In this document: one piece after another, positions 1-9,771 of the stretch
How the letters are laid out: each line of letters begins with the position of its first letter
How positions within the stretch are numbered: position 1 is the first letter of the stretch
Assembly: GCA_030145015.1 (NCBI GenBank)
Contig: JAQYWI010000004.1
Coordinates: 1 to 64,000 of the forward strand
Direction of reading: 5' to 3'
DNA length: 64,000 nucleotides
DNA from: Desulfobacterales bacterium
GTDB taxonomy: Bacteria; Desulfobacterota; Desulfobacteria; Desulfobacterales; JAHEIW01
Position numbers and translations under genes: made by a program
Notes under the pieces: generated by a model
Databases searched by the model: none
Seen by the model: only the letters and a program-made list of their open reading frames with translations
What the model was told of the DNA's origin: nothing

Positions 1-124
1 ATCAACTCATCAGTGCCATTATTTCTTACATCTTGACACTTTTCTTCTTTCTCTATAATTCCACTAATAATAAGAACCTAAATTGAGCGTTTCAAATTTT
101 AAAAAGGTTCATTTTGTCTTATAT

Positions 125-272
125 TTAGAAGTGGTTTCAAAACCTCAGATCAGGTTCAAGGGCAAGGCGCAGGCCGATCGATAACGCGCAGCATACATGG
201 GTATGTGAGCATTTATCGGAGGCCTGCAACGCAGCCATTGGACTTTAGATGGGGTTTTGAAACCACTTCTAA
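125..272. repeat. Inverted-repeat element, family A copy 1
   Basis: A perfect 20-bp inverted repeat (125-144 and 253-272, each end reading TTAGAAGTGGTTTCAAAACC outward-in) brackets about 108 bp. The interior, read on the minus strand, has GCTGCGTTGCA, a variable stem, a conserved centre like ATGCTCACNTACNNANGTATGCT, the complementary stem and TGCGCCTTG. The same interior plan occurs at 24039-24235. It has no coding capacity, so it looks like a REP/MITE-type dispersed element. The remainder of the first 317 bases shows nothing else I can name. Confidence 0.7.
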
Positions 273-317
273 GGAATATTTTGACATTTATCGAACCCGT
301 CAAGCCGGAAACCCGCT

Positions 318-1406
318 ATGGATGAAATTATTACGTTAACCCAAGACCTTGTTCGCTTTAAAACCATGCATTCGCAACCCGATGAAATCCAGCGATGTGC
401 GTCATTTATTGAGGCCTATTTAAAAAAATGCGGCGCCGATTATCAGCGGCTGGATCATGGCAACATCCCTTCGCTGATCGTTATGCCGCAAAATAATATG
501 GCCCCCATCCTGCTGATGTCACATATCGATGTGGTCGACGGCAGCGATGATCTGTTTAACCCGCGTTTGAAAGATAATGCCCTTTATGGCCGCGGCAGCA
601 TTGACGACAAGTATGCCGTGGCCCTGTCCCTGGTGCTGGTAAAAAACCATTTGAAGCAATTGCGCAAAAACGGCAAAACTCAAAACGATTTGCCCTTCGG
701 GGTGCTGATCACCGCCGATGAGGAAATCGGCGGCGCCAACGGCGCCCGCAAAGCGCTGGAAAAAATCAAAGCCGAGTTTTGCATCGCCCTGGACGGCGGC
801 AGCTTAAAAAAAATTGTCATAAAAGAAAAAGGAATTATCAAACTGAAACTGGTTGCCAGAGGCAAAACCGCCCACGGCGCCCGCCCGTGGCAGGGAGAAA
901 ATGCCATTGAAAATCTGATCAATGACTACCGGGTGCTGAAGACAAATTTTGAGCTTTCGGCTCCGGATCACTGGCACCGCACCCTAAATTTCAGCTGGAT
1001 TCAGGCCGGCAAGGTTTCCAATCAGGTCCCGGATTATGCTGAAGCTTTGTTCGATATCCGCTATACGGAGAACGACGATATGGAAGCGATTTTCAAAAAA
1101 ATCCAGGCGGAAATTAAAAGCGAACTTGTCGTGGAGAGAAAAGATCCTCTATTTGAAGGGGGTGATTCACCCTATCTGGATCTTCTTTTAGAAATTTCAA
1201 AAGATGCCGAAGTCGGTGTTGAGCACGGGGCCAGTGACGCTCGATTTTTAATCGCGCATGGTATTAAAGGGATTGTCTGGGGCGCCGATGGCGACATGAG
1301 CCAGCATTCGGCCGATGAACATGTCAATATCGACAGTGTTGACAAACTCTATGATTTGCTTGACACGTTTATAAATAGATCACAAACGCTAATGTCAAAA
1401 AGATAG
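318..1406 (+). CDS. M20 family metallopeptidase (ArgE/DapE/CPG2 type)
   Basis: Predicted zinc-dependent amidohydrolase that cleaves a dipeptide or N-acyl amino acid in the cytoplasm. The 362-residue protein has the family metal-site signatures: SHIDVVDG (H69, D71), GRGSIDDK (D96/D97) and ITADEEIGG (the catalytic Glu and metal Glu at 135-136), then a lid/dimerisation segment beginning around LVARGKTAHGARPW and a C-terminal HGASDARF metal-site region. Length is usual for the family. The ATG start has only a weak Shine-Dalgarno. It is followed after 14 bases by a tautomerase gene and then an acetyltransferase, and a peptide importer lies downstream, so a role in using peptides or acylated amino acids is plausible but the substrate is not determined. 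Confidence 0.85.
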   Translation: MDEIITLTQDLVRFKTMHSQPDEIQRCASFIEAYLKKCGADYQRLDHGNIPSLIVMPQNNMAPILLMSHIDVVDGSDDLFNPRLKDNALYGRGSIDDKYAVALSLVLVKNHLKQLRKNGKTQNDLPFGVLITADEEIGGANGARKALEKIKAEFCIALDGGSLKKIVIKEKGIIKLKLVARGKTAHGARPWQGENAIENLINDYRVLKTNFELSAPDHWHRTLNFSWIQAGKVSNQVPDYAEALFDIRYTENDDMEAIFKKIQAEIKSELVVERKDPLFEGGDSPYLDLLLEISKDAEVGVEHGASDARFLIAHGIKGIVWGADGDMSQHSADEHVNIDSVDKLYDLLDTFINRSQTLMSKR

Positions 1407-1420
1407 AAGGGATTCATCTC

Positions 1421-1654
1421 ATGCCGCACGTCATTGTAAAACTTTATCCCGGAAGAACCGAGGAGCAGAAAAAACAGCTTGCATCCAAAATCGTAAAGAG
1501 CGTTATTGAAATTGCGCAATGCAAGCAGAAATCCGTATCAATCGCAATCGAGGAAGTTGCACCTGATGATTGGGCCGAAAAAGTTTACAAACCCGATATC
1601 ATTAATAATAAAAAAAATCTGGTGGTGACACCGGGATATAATCCCTTTCAATGA
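1421..1654 (+). CDS. 4-oxalocrotonate tautomerase family protein, PptA-like
   Basis: A 77-residue tautomerase-fold protein. After removal of Met the N-terminal residue is Pro (MPHVIVKLYPG), the general base that defines the 4-OT superfamily. The pattern of VSIAIEEVAPDDW and the C-terminal TPGY matches the E. coli PptA (YdcE) subgroup better than classical 62-residue 4-OT. The enzyme would interconvert keto and enol forms of a small oxo-acid; PptA itself acts on phenylpyruvate-like model substrates, with an uncertain physiological role. A Shine-Dalgarno AAGGG precedes the start, and the gene lies 14 bases after the M20 peptidase, so the two are probably co-transcribed. Confidence 0.85.
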   Translation: MPHVIVKLYPGRTEEQKKQLASKIVKSVIEIAQCKQKSVSIAIEEVAPDDWAEKVYKPDIINNKKNLVVTPGYNPFQ

Positions 1655-1669
1655 AAAGACGCGTAACCG

Positions 1670-2098
1670 ATGACCGCTAGTATTCCGGAATTTAAGATCC
1701 GTTTATTTCAAGATTCGGATCGATCAGATGTCATTGATTTATGGCAGCGTTGTAACCTGGTGGTCCCGCAAAATGACCCGCAGCATGATATCGACCTGAA
1801 ACTCAAGGTCCAATCCGATCTGTTTTTTGTGGGCACGGTATCCAACAAGATTGTCGCGACCGTAATGGCCGGGTACGACGGGCACCGCGGCTGGATTTAT
1901 TATCTGGCCGTGGATCCGGATTATCAGCGCAAGCATATCGGCCGCCGCATGATGGCGAAAGCCGAATCCGCGCTACAAAAACGGGGTTGTCCGAAAATCA
2001 ATTTGCAGGTGCGGACTTCAAACCGGGCGGTGATCTCGTTTTATGAACGTCTGGGGTTTTCGAACGACGATGTCATCGGCCTCGGCAAAAGGCTGTGA
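1670..2098 (+). CDS. GNAT family N-acetyltransferase, YpeA-like
   Basis: A 142-residue acetyltransferase of the GNAT fold. The acetyl-CoA binding motif A is clear in YLAVDPDYQRKHIGRRMM (the Q/RxxGxG/A type loop around residues 86-105), followed by the motif B region LQVRTSNRAVISFYERLGF typical of small RimI/YpeA proteins. It is likely to acetylate a small amine or protein N-terminus; the substrate cannot be told. It begins 15 bases after the tautomerase gene and closes this three-gene unit. No strong Shine-Dalgarno is visible, which would fit coupled translation. Confidence 0.85.
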   Translation: MTASIPEFKIRLFQDSDRSDVIDLWQRCNLVVPQNDPQHDIDLKLKVQSDLFFVGTVSNKIVATVMAGYDGHRGWIYYLAVDPDYQRKHIGRRMMAKAESALQKRGCPKINLQVRTSNRAVISFYERLGFSNDDVIGLGKRL

Positions 2099-2395
2099 CG
2101 CCCCCTTTCAGCGGATACTCGCTGATAAGGTGGCCCGGAAATAATTTGCAATATTCGTCCGGATTGAAATAGACATCGCTCGGCTGTTAAAAGGGCTAAA
2201 AATAGTAATCATTTTTTATAGTTAACTATCTATTTTGCTTTTCTTACTTGACCTGCGCTTGCTTCTACAATATATCTTATCTTCGGCAGCAAGGATTTCA
2301 GCTCAATTTTAAACACGAATCTTTTCTAATGTGGGGGATTAACCAAAAAAGATATAGGTTATGCAAAGACAACGGGACTTCTGCCACCTTATTTT

Positions 2396-2422
2396 TTGAC
2401 AATTAAATTCAATTTTGATAAT
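2396..2422 (+). promoter_or_regulatory. Candidate sigma-70 promoter for the peptide importer
   Basis: TTGACA at 2396-2401 and GATAAT at 2417-2422 are separated by 15 bases, about 70 bases upstream of the binding-protein start. A weaker pair (TTGACC at 2248, TATATC at 2271, 17-base spacer) lies further upstream. The 396-base gap 2099-2494 holds nothing else I recognise. The spacer of the better pair is short for sigma-70, so this remains a candidate. Confidence 0.4.
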
Positions 2423-2494
2423 CAGCAGGATGTCTATTCACACCGGGATTTTTTTTTAAAGAAATCGTTAACCCATAAAAAGGAGGACTAACGT

Positions 2495-4102
2495 ATGTTA
2501 AAAAAAATCATTTTACTATCAACTCTGTTTGTTTTTCTTTGTTCAGGCATGGTGCTGGCCGCGCCCAAATCCGGGGGCACCCTGATTGCGGGTCGCGGAG
2601 GTGACAGCGTCGGGCTGGATCCGGCCTATGAAACCGACGGCAACTCGTTTATGATCTGCGACAATTTATATGAAGCGCTGGTTGCCTATAAGGATGAATC
2701 CACCGCTCTGGAACCCGGGTTGGCCGAGTCCTGGCAGATCTCTTCCGACGGCAAAACCTATACCTTTCAACTGCGCAAGGGTGTCAAGTTCCACGACGGA
2801 ACGCCCTTCAATGCCGACGCGGTGGTTTTTTCCATCGGCCGCATGATGAAAGACCGCAATGTCAAATTTCACGGCAAGGGCTGGGATATCCCGGCGCAGG
2901 ATCGGGTGCCCGAGTACTGGGTTTCCATGGAAATGGATGAGACCATCGGCGCTATCGAAGCCACCGGAGAGTATACGGTTGTTTTCAAGCTCAAAAGAGT
3001 CGAAGCACCGTTTCTGGCCAACATGGGCATGGACTTTGCCGACATCATCAGCCCGACGGCTTTTATGAAAAACCCCAAAGAATTTTTACGCAATCCGGTG
3101 GGAACCGGTCCGTTCAGTTTCGTCAAATGGGTCAAAGACGATCAGATTATCATGGAAAAAAACAAGAACTACTGGGACAAATCCGCAGGACCCTATCTGG
3201 ACAAAATCGTCTTTCGTTCCATCCCGGAAAATTCGGTGCGCTTTCTGGAATTGAAAGCCGGCAGCATTCATATGTGCCAGTTTCCCAATCCGGATGATAT
3301 CGGCCTCGCGGAGAAGGATCCAAACATCAAACTCGTCTCTCAACCGGGCATGAATATCGGCTACCTTTCTTTCAACCACACCAAGGAGCCCTGGAAGAGC
3401 AACCTGAATCTGCGCAAAGCGATCGCGCACGCCATCAACAGCAAGGCCATCGTGGACAACCTTTACCGGGGCATGGGACAGGTTGCCAAAAATCCGATTC
3501 CGCCCACCATGTGGGGCTACAACGAGGAAGTGCCCGGGTTTAAATACGATGTCGAACTGGCCAAGGCTGAACTGGCCAAAGCCGGATTCCCGGAGGGCAA
3601 GGGGTTGCCGGAAATTACCCTGTGGTCCATGCCGGTTCCCAGACCCTACAACCCGGATGGATTGAAAATCGGGGTGGCCATGTCGGGGGATCTCGCCAAA
3701 ATCGGCATCAAATCCAGGGTGGTCAGCTACGAGTGGGGCACCTATCTGAAGCGCCAGCGCGAACAACCCGAAGACATGGATCTGTTTCAGCTGGGCTGGA
3801 CCGGCGACAACGGCGATCCGGACAACTTCCTGGCGGTCCTCTTCGATGGTCTGGCATCGTCATCCATCAGAACCCAGTGGCACAACAAAGAATACCATGA
3901 CCTGATGACCCAGGGAAAACAAACCATCGATCAGAACAAGCGCGCCGAGATTTACAAAAAGGCCTTGAAGCTTATCTATGACGAAGTCCCGGTGGTCAGT
4001 GTGGCGCACTCCACGGTCATAGTGCCGGTTCTGAATAATGTCATGGACTTCAAACTGCATCCCACCGGCTCTATGCGGATGAAAAACGTCTGGCTGAAGT
4101 AA
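2495..4102 (+). CDS. ABC transporter substrate-binding protein, family 5 (DppA/OppA type)
   Basis: The periplasmic solute receptor of a peptide-class importer. The 535-residue protein begins with a Sec signal peptide (MLKK, a hydrophobic core, cleavage after AMVLA-type sequence near residue 23), with no lipobox Cys. The SBP family 5 body follows, including the signature ADAVVFSIGRM and the AIAHAINSKAIVDNLYRG segment near the middle. The start has a strong AAGGAGG at a good distance. Permeases and ATPases follow on the same strand, separated by a strong hairpin terminator, a layout that usually gives more binding protein than membrane components. Family members bind peptides, nickel, heme or opines; dipeptide-type is the best guess. 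Confidence 0.9.
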   Translation: MLKKIILLSTLFVFLCSGMVLAAPKSGGTLIAGRGGDSVGLDPAYETDGNSFMICDNLYEALVAYKDESTALEPGLAESWQISSDGKTYTFQLRKGVKFHDGTPFNADAVVFSIGRMMKDRNVKFHGKGWDIPAQDRVPEYWVSMEMDETIGAIEATGEYTVVFKLKRVEAPFLANMGMDFADIISPTAFMKNPKEFLRNPVGTGPFSFVKWVKDDQIIMEKNKNYWDKSAGPYLDKIVFRSIPENSVRFLELKAGSIHMCQFPNPDDIGLAEKDPNIKLVSQPGMNIGYLSFNHTKEPWKSNLNLRKAIAHAINSKAIVDNLYRGMGQVAKNPIPPTMWGYNEEVPGFKYDVELAKAELAKAGFPEGKGLPEITLWSMPVPRPYNPDGLKIGVAMSGDLAKIGIKSRVVSYEWGTYLKRQREQPEDMDLFQLGWTGDNGDPDNFLAVLFDGLASSSIRTQWHNKEYHDLMTQGKQTIDQNKRAEIYKKALKLIYDEVPVVSVAHSTVIVPVLNNVMDFKLHPTGSMRMKNVWLK

Positions 4103-4127
4103 AAAGCTTGCATTATTCAGCTAACTG

Positions 4128-4166
4128 AAAAAAAGGGAAAGAGGCATATCCTCTTTCCCTTTTTTG
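4128..4166 (+). terminator. Rho-independent terminator after the binding-protein gene
   Basis: A long hairpin (AAAAAGGGAAAGAGG, a CATAT loop, CCTCTTTCCCTTTTT) ends in a T tract, 26 bases after the stop codon. The A tract on the 5' side would make it work in both directions, but it is more likely a partial terminator that lets some transcription reach the permease genes. Confidence 0.85.
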
Positions 4167-4302
4167 TTTACACGGAATGTTATTTAGTATAGAGAATGAA
4201 TCTTAACCGGGTAGTAAGATACCATTAAGACATGCATAAAGACCGACGCTAAAACATTAGCGCATCAACCCCAATATAAACCATTCATTACCATAACTCT
4301 CA

Positions 4303-5307
4303 ATGCTGGCTTTTATCATCCGCAGAATATTCGTATTGATCCCCACGCTGCTGGGCGTATCCATCCTCGTGTTTCTGATGCTGCACTTTACGCCGGGGGA
4401 TCCGGCAGAACTGCTGATGGGGGAGCGCGCTTCGGAAGAAGCGTTGCAGCAAATCCGCGAGCATCTGGGACTCAACAAGCCGCTGTATGTTCAATACGGA
4501 CTGTTCCTCAAACAATTGATGAAAGGCGACCTGGGAGAAACCATCTGGACGCGCCAGCAAGTCTGGATCGAGATCAAACAGCGCTTTCCGGCCACCATCG
4601 AGCTCTCCGTTGTAGCCTTATTCATCAGTTGTTTTGCCGGCATGATCCTCGGCATTATCTCAGCCACCAAACAATACTCCATATTTGATTACCTCAGTAT
4701 GCTCGGAGCCCTGGCAGGGGTCAGTATGCCCATTTTCTGGCTGGGACTGGTATTTATGCTCATATTTGCTCTCAATCTGGGCTGGCTGCCCATGTCAGGC
4801 AGATTGAGCGTGGGCATCGATCTTGAAGTCATCACCAACTTCTATATCCTGGATGCGTTGCTGACCCGCAACTGGGCAGCATTCAGGGATGCGCTCTGGC
4901 ACATCATCATGCCGGCGGTTACCCTGAGCACGATTCCGACGGCCATCGTCGCCCGCATGACCCGCTCTTCGATGCTGGAGGTGCTGCGCCAGGATTACAT
5001 CAAAACCGCTAAAGCCAAGGGGCTTTCACAGTTTATCGTAATTTACAAGCACGCCCTGCGCAATGCGCTGATTCCGGTGGTCACTACCATCGGCCTTTCC
5101 TTCGGCGTACTCATGGGTGGAGCGATTCTGACTGAGACCATCTTTGCCTGGCCCGGTGTGGGCAAATGGATGTATGACGCCGTGATGCAACGGGACTATA
5201 TGGTCATCCGCAGCGGCACCCTGTTCATTGCCACGATTTTTATTTTGATTAACCTTTGCGTGGACGTACTGTATGCCGTTATCAACCCCAGAATCAGTGT
5301 GAAATGA
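4303..5307 (+). CDS. ABC transporter permease, DppB/OppB type
   Basis: An inner-membrane channel subunit of the peptide-class importer, 334 residues, about six transmembrane helices. The first helix (residues 3-28, LAFIIRRIFVLIPTLLGVSILVF) and the following FTPGDPAE are typical of DppB. The BPD permease EAA loop is seen in DYIKTAKAKGLSQFIVIYKHALRNALIPV (shown in part), which contacts the ATPases. The ATG at 4303 lacks a good Shine-Dalgarno. Its stop overlaps the start of the next permease by four bases (ATGA), so the pair is translationally coupled. Confidence 0.9.
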   Translation: MLAFIIRRIFVLIPTLLGVSILVFLMLHFTPGDPAELLMGERASEEALQQIREHLGLNKPLYVQYGLFLKQLMKGDLGETIWTRQQVWIEIKQRFPATIELSVVALFISCFAGMILGIISATKQYSIFDYLSMLGALAGVSMPIFWLGLVFMLIFALNLGWLPMSGRLSVGIDLEVITNFYILDALLTRNWAAFRDALWHIIMPAVTLSTIPTAIVARMTRSSMLEVLRQDYIKTAKAKGLSQFIVIYKHALRNALIPVVTTIGLSFGVLMGGAILTETIFAWPGVGKWMYDAVMQRDYMVIRSGTLFIATIFILINLCVDVLYAVINPRISVK

Positions 5308-6197
5308 ACACCCAAAAACCTAAAAAGAATCCGGAAGACCGGCACCCGTTTTTTGACCAGGTCGGTCAGCTGTGGCGCAACAAAACCGCCGTGCTGGGTC
5401 TGGTGATCATAACGATTTTTATCCTCAGTGCCATTTTGGCCCCTTATCTGACCCCGCACAACCCGATTGAAAACTCCCTTTACGATCAGCTCAAACCCCC
5501 GGTGTGGCATGCGACCGGCACCTGGAAAAATATTCTGGGCACCGATGACCTGGGCCGGGATATCCTTTCGCGCCTGATTTACGGTGCGCGCGTTTCATTG
5601 ATCGTGGCGGTCTTCAGCGTCGGTCTCGCATTTTGCTGCGGCATCCTGCTGGGCTGCATCTCCGGTTATTACAAAGGGTGGCGGGACAGCATCATCATGC
5701 GTATCATGGATATTATCCTGGCCTTCCCCTACATTCTGCTGGCCATTGTGGTCGTGGCTTACCTGGGGCCCAGTCTCCAAAACGCCATGATTGCCATCGC
5801 CATCACCTATGTGCCGCGTTTTGCACGCATTGTGCGCGGCAGTGTGCTGGAGGAATGTGAGAAGGATTATGTCAGTGCCGCCCGCGCCATTGGCGCCCGT
5901 GATTTTCGTATTATTTTTATTGCCATTTTACCCAACTGCCTGGGCCCCTTGATCGTCCAGACCACTCTGGGATTTGCATCGGCCATCCTGGATATGGCCG
6001 CCTTGAGTTTTTTGGGGTTGGGCGCCCAACCGCCCACACCGGAATGGGGCGCCATGATTGCCAAAAGCCGCGCGTTGATCCTGCGAGCCTCATGGGTCAT
6101 GACATTTCCCGGATTGGCGATTCTTTTCGCAGTGCTGGGTTTCAACCTCCTGGGTGACGGCCTGAGAGACGCTTTGGACCCCAGGCTCAGGGATTAA
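5304..6197 (+). CDS. ABC transporter permease, DppC/OppC type
   Basis: The second membrane subunit of the importer, 297 residues from the ATG that overlaps the previous stop as ATGA; a longer reading from 5256 would run deep into dppB and is not needed. It has the OppC N-terminal domain (a polar start, then a helix with LGLVIITIFILSAILAPYL), LGTDDLGRDILSR, and the EAA loop DYVSAARAIGARDFRIIF with a Gly at the conserved position. It pairs with the DppB-like subunit to form the channel. Confidence 0.9.
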   Translation: MNTQKPKKNPEDRHPFFDQVGQLWRNKTAVLGLVIITIFILSAILAPYLTPHNPIENSLYDQLKPPVWHATGTWKNILGTDDLGRDILSRLIYGARVSLIVAVFSVGLAFCCGILLGCISGYYKGWRDSIIMRIMDIILAFPYILLAIVVVAYLGPSLQNAMIAIAITYVPRFARIVRGSVLEECEKDYVSAARAIGARDFRIIFIAILPNCLGPLIVQTTLGFASAILDMAALSFLGLGAQPPTPEWGAMIAKSRALILRASWVMTFPGLAILFAVLGFNLLGDGLRDALDPRLRD

Positions 6198-6208
6198 GAT
6201 TAGGCGTT

Positions 6209-7186
6209 ATGCAAAACAATAGCCTGCTGGAAATAAAAAACCTGCGAACGTATTTCTATGTTCGCGGGTTTGTGGCCAAAGCCGTTGACAATGTCAGCCT
6301 GACGATCAGGTCCGGTGAAACATTGGGATTGGTGGGAGAATCCGGCTGTGGTAAAAGTGTCACCGCCCATTCCATCATTCGTCTCATACCGGATCCCCCG
6401 GGGAAAATTGAGAGCGGAGAGATCTTATTCGACGACAAAAAGCTGCTGGAGCTCAGCGAATATCAGATGCGCAAAATTCGGGGCAACCACATTTCAATGA
6501 TTTTCCAGGAACCGATGACATCGCTTAACCCGGTTTTTCCGGTGGGCGACCAGGTCGGCGAAGTGATCCGACTGCATCAGAAGTTATCCCGCAGCGAAAC
6601 CCGTGAGCGCGTGATCGACATGTTTCACCTGGTGGGCATCCCGGCGGCGGAAACGCGGCTATCCGAGTATCCGCATCAGATGAGCGGTGGGATGCGACAG
6701 CGCGTGATGATCGCGATGGCCCTGGCATGTAATCCGAAGTTGATGATCGCCGATGAGCCCACCACCGCCCTGGATGTAACCATCCAGGCCCAAATTCTGG
6801 ATTTGATGAACAAACTTAAAACGGAAACAGGGGCATCCATCCTGTTTATCACCCATGACATGGGCGTAATAGCCGAGATGGCCCAAAATGTGGCGGTTAT
6901 GTACACCGGCAAGGTAATGGAATACACGGACGTGCAAACGCTTTACGCCAGCCCGAAACATCCCTATACCATCGGTTTGCTGCAATCCATCCCCGTGCCG
7001 GGCAGAGAAAATAAAGAAGACCGGCTCAAGACAATTCCCGGCGTCGTGCCTTCCCTGCTCAATTTGCCTCCCGGTTGTCTTTACAGCGACCGCTGCCCGG
7101 ATGTTTTTAACGACTGTCATCAAGTGGAACCTGAGATGTATCAAGCCGGAAATAATCACTTAGTAAGGTGTTTGAAATATGCCTAA
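6209..7186 (+). CDS. ABC transporter ATP-binding protein, DppD/OppD type
   Basis: An ATPase of the peptide importer, 325 residues. It carries Walker [11 protein letters not shown]-loop [11 protein letters not shown], signature [15 protein letters not shown], Walker [12 protein letters not shown] and the switch His in FITHDMG. The C-terminal oligopeptide/dipeptide extension contains the cysteine-rich [11 protein letters not shown]; in homologous importers this Cys region can bind an Fe-S cluster. The gene starts 11 bases after dppC and overlaps the next gene by eight bases. Confidence 0.92.
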   Translation: MQNNSLLEIKNLRTYFYVRGFVAKAVDNVSLTIRSGETLGLVGESGCGKSVTAHSIIRLIPDPPGKIESGEILFDDKKLLELSEYQMRKIRGNHISMIFQEPMTSLNPVFPVGDQVGEVIRLHQKLSRSETRERVIDMFHLVGIPAAETRLSEYPHQMSGGMRQRVMIAMALACNPKLMIADEPTTALDVTIQAQILDLMNKLKTETGASILFITHDMGVIAEMAQNVAVMYTGKVMEYTDVQTLYASPKHPYTIGLLQSIPVPGRENKEDRLKTIPGVVPSLLNLPPGCLYSDRCPDVFNDCHQVEPEMYQAGNNHLVRCLKYA

Positions 7187-8168
7187 AATCCTGCTTGAAG
7201 CCACAAATATTGTTAAACACTTCCCCATCAAAGGCGGCGTTTTTATGAAGGAGATTGCCGCGGTTAAAGCCGTTGACGGCGTCAGTCTGACTATTGATGA
7301 GGGCGAAACCGTGGGGCTGGTGGGCGAATCCGGTTGCGGCAAGACAACATTCGGCAGAGCCATCCTGCGTCTGGAAGAGCCCACTTCCGGTGAAATCTAT
7401 TTCGAAGGTGAAAGCATTCTCAGCTATGATAAGAATAAGATGCAGGCCTTACGCGAAAAGATGCAGATCATCTTCCAGGATCCTTACTCTTCCCTCAATC
7501 CCCGCAAGACGGTAGCGCACATCATTGGCGAGCCTCTGCTTGTCCACGGGATGAGAAGCAGAAAGAAAAGAGAAGAAAAGGTACTCGAGTTATTGAGGGT
7601 AGTCGGGCTGCGTAAAGAGCACATGCGTCGCTATCCCCACCAATTCTCCGGTGGTCAGCGGCAAAGAATCGGGGTCGCCAGAGCCTTGGCACTGAATCCC
7701 AAACTGATCGTCTGCGATGAAGCCGTGTCCGCGCTGGATGTTTCGATACAGGCCCAGGTGATTAATCTACTCCAAGATCTGCAGGATGAATTCGGACTGA
7801 CCTATCTCTTTATATCCCATGATCTAAGTGTGGTGGAACATGTAAGTGACCGCGTGGCCGTCATGTACCTGGGCAAAATCGTAGAGTTTGCGCCAAGCCA
7901 AGCCCTTTACCGGACACCGCTGCACCCTTATACCCAGGCACTCCTATCAGCGGTGCCCGTTCCGGATCCTGCTCTCAAAAGTAATGAAAGGATAATTCTA
8001 AAGGGAGATGTCCCCAGCCCCATCGATCCCCCGCCGGGCTGCAGCTTTCACCCCCGTTGTCTTTTTGCCAAAGATATTTGCAGTCAAAGAGAGCCGCAAT
8101 TCAGGGAAGTTCAACATAAACATTTTGTTGCCTGTTTCTTTGCCGGTCAGTTAGGAATAAAAAGATAG
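7179..8168 (+). CDS. ABC transporter ATP-binding protein, DppF/OppF type
   Basis: The partner ATPase, 329 residues. Motifs in order are Walker [11 protein letters not shown]-loop [12 protein letters not shown], signature [15 protein letters not shown], Walker [12 protein letters not shown] and [11 protein letters not shown]. The Walker B Glu is followed by AVSALD, usual for the OppF branch. The C-terminal extension has [10 protein letters not shown], the Cys-rich motif shared with OppD/OppF. Its start lies inside the 3' end of the previous gene, so the two ATPases are coupled and probably act as a heterodimer. This gene ends the five-gene importer locus. Confidence 0.92.
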   Translation: MPKILLEATNIVKHFPIKGGVFMKEIAAVKAVDGVSLTIDEGETVGLVGESGCGKTTFGRAILRLEEPTSGEIYFEGESILSYDKNKMQALREKMQIIFQDPYSSLNPRKTVAHIIGEPLLVHGMRSRKKREEKVLELLRVVGLRKEHMRRYPHQFSGGQRQRIGVARALALNPKLIVCDEAVSALDVSIQAQVINLLQDLQDEFGLTYLFISHDLSVVEHVSDRVAVMYLGKIVEFAPSQALYRTPLHPYTQALLSAVPVPDPALKSNERIILKGDVPSPIDPPPGCSFHPRCLFAKDICSQREPQFREVQHKHFVACFFAGQLGIKR

Positions 8169-8170
8169 CC

Positions 8171-8263
8171 TCTAAATCAGATTCGTAGCGAACTTCTCCG
8201 TAATCAAATTATTATAGAATTCGGACAAGTATCCATGATGAAAGTATTGAGACCTGATTTAGA
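8171..8263. repeat. 10-bp inverted repeat between convergent genes
   Basis: TCTAAATCAG at 8171-8180 matches CTGATTTAGA at 8254-8263. It sits between the convergent 3' ends of the ATPase gene and the YihY gene and could act in bidirectional termination, but the loop is long and there is no T tract at the right place. Confidence 0.3.
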
Positions 8264-9611
8264 TGTCTTTTAGGAGTTTGTTGGCCGGCGATTTTTCCAT
8301 GGTGTCGCTGAAATTTTTCAATGCGTCCGAAAGCGCCCGGTAATCTTCAGTTTTGGCAACCGGTATGTCGTCGGTCCCCTTTTGATCGAGCGCTTCCAGA
8401 ACGTATTGAATGGTCATCTTGTTGATGTCGCGGGCGGGTTGATAGGCGAATTCCTTATCTGATTTTGTCTTGGTTTCTGAGACCAGACCGCTTTCAACCA
8501 GGTCGAAAATAATATTATGCACAAGCCGAACCGGCATGCTCAGATGATCTGAAATTTGGGAGTAAGTTAACGGTTTTTTGCCATTCGAAAAGTTTTTGAT
8601 CAACAAATGGGCAATTTGAAGGGTCAGCAACCGCTTAAAGGCCGGACTGATTTTAAGACAATCCGGTTCATACTCATAGGTATCGACGTTTTGATTTGCA
8701 AAGGACAGCTCGGCGCCAAATAGCACAATCCACCAGCTGATCTGAACCCACATCAAAAACAACGGCAGTGCGGCAAAACTCCCGTATATGGCATTATATC
8801 GGGCAGCTCCGACCTGAAAACTGATATAAGCCCACTGGGCAATCTGGTAAATCGTTCCGGCAACCACACCGCCGAGTAAGCCTGCCTTAAAATTAACCTT
8901 GGTATTGGGCATAATGATGTAGAGAAAAGTGAACAGCGCCCAGATCAGCGCGTAAGGTATAAATTTTAACAAAAAAGAAATTGCCGGACTGAACATTCCC
9001 AGCAAAGCGATCCTTTGCGTTATCTGCTCAACTTGGGTGGTAATAAACACCGTTACACTGCCGGACAAGATGATAAAAATGGGGCTGATGAGCATAATTG
9101 ACAAATAATCTCCGAATTTCCTGCCCCAGCTGCGGCCAACCTTGATTTCCCAGATGTCGTTAAACGATCTTTCGATATGATTAAGAACTTTTAATATCGA
9201 CCAGAATAGAACCGCCAAACCAATACCGGCGATAAGCCCGCCTCGTGTTTCCTGCAAAAGAGAATTGGAAAAGTTAAGGACCTGTGAAAGGACTTCTTGT
9301 TGACCTGGAAAATTTTCATATATCCGTTTTTCAAGTACCTTTTCAAATCCGAACCCCTTGGCGATACCAAAAAACATGGCCGCCACCGGAACGATGGATA
9401 GCAAGGTGTAAAAGGTCAGTGAAGATGCCCGAAAGAAACATTTGTCTTCATCATAGCCACGAATGGCCAGAATAATGATCCGGAGCTGTTTGATTAGGAA
9501 GGATTTGCCAAAGGGAAGATCCGCAAGTCGAATCCGCCAGATGTCAACTTTAATAAAATTGAAGAATTTAGAAATTTGATCGCGGATATCCTGTTTTGAA
9601 GTCGGTTTCAC
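8259..9611 (-). CDS. YihY/BrkB family inner membrane protein with C-terminal winged-helix-like extension
   Basis: A 450-residue YihY-type (UPF0761) integral membrane protein of unknown function. The conserved FFRASSLTFYTLLSIVP and the FYIIMPNTKVNFKAG-like region near residue 240 are family hallmarks, with about six transmembrane segments over residues 70-315. From about residue 330 a soluble tail (LLIKNF, LTYSQISDHLSMPVRLVHNIIFDLVESGLV) reads like a winged helix-turn-helix, a common extension in this family. The start is GTG with AAAGG about ten bases upstream. It sits alone, convergent with the importer. Older names linking the family to RNase BN are wrong. Confidence 0.85.
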   Translation of the reverse strand: MKPTSKQDIRDQISKFFNFIKVDIWRIRLADLPFGKSFLIKQLRIIILAIRGYDEDKCFFRASSLTFYTLLSIVPVAAMFFGIAKGFGFEKVLEKRIYENFPGQQEVLSQVLNFSNSLLQETRGGLIAGIGLAVLFWSILKVLNHIERSFNDIWEIKVGRSWGRKFGDYLSIMLISPIFIILSGSVTVFITTQVEQITQRIALLGMFSPAISFLLKFIPYALIWALFTFLYIIMPNTKVNFKAGLLGGVVAGTIYQIAQWAYISFQVGAARYNAIYGSFAALPLFLMWVQISWWIVLFGAELSFANQNVDTYEYEPDCLKISPAFKRLLTLQIAHLLIKNFSNGKKPLTYSQISDHLSMPVRLVHNIIFDLVESGLVSETKTKSDKEFAYQPARDINKMTIQYVLEALDQKGTDDIPVAKTEDYRALSDALKNFSDTMEKSPANKLLKDI

Positions 9612-9771
9612 TTTGTATACCTTTGAAAAATGGGTCCGTGGTTTGTGGCCCGTCGTCAGTTGTAATCGTCAGAAACGCAACGGGCGACTAACTCCGGACA
9701 ACTAACAAAATTAGTAAAAAGCCGCAAAAACAGATCTAATCGACGGCAATTCAACCCATAATGCTGCCGGC

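Noticed and set aside
2248..2276. TTGACC-N17-TATATC as the main promoter of the peptide importer
   Set aside because: A better -35 and -10 pair lies closer to the gene at 2396-2422, though with a shorter spacer.
3086..3766. A 226-codon minus-strand reading frame inside the binding-protein gene
   Set aside because: Composition is that of an antisense shadow (His, Arg and Gly rich), there is no start signal, and the plus-strand gene is a clear family member.
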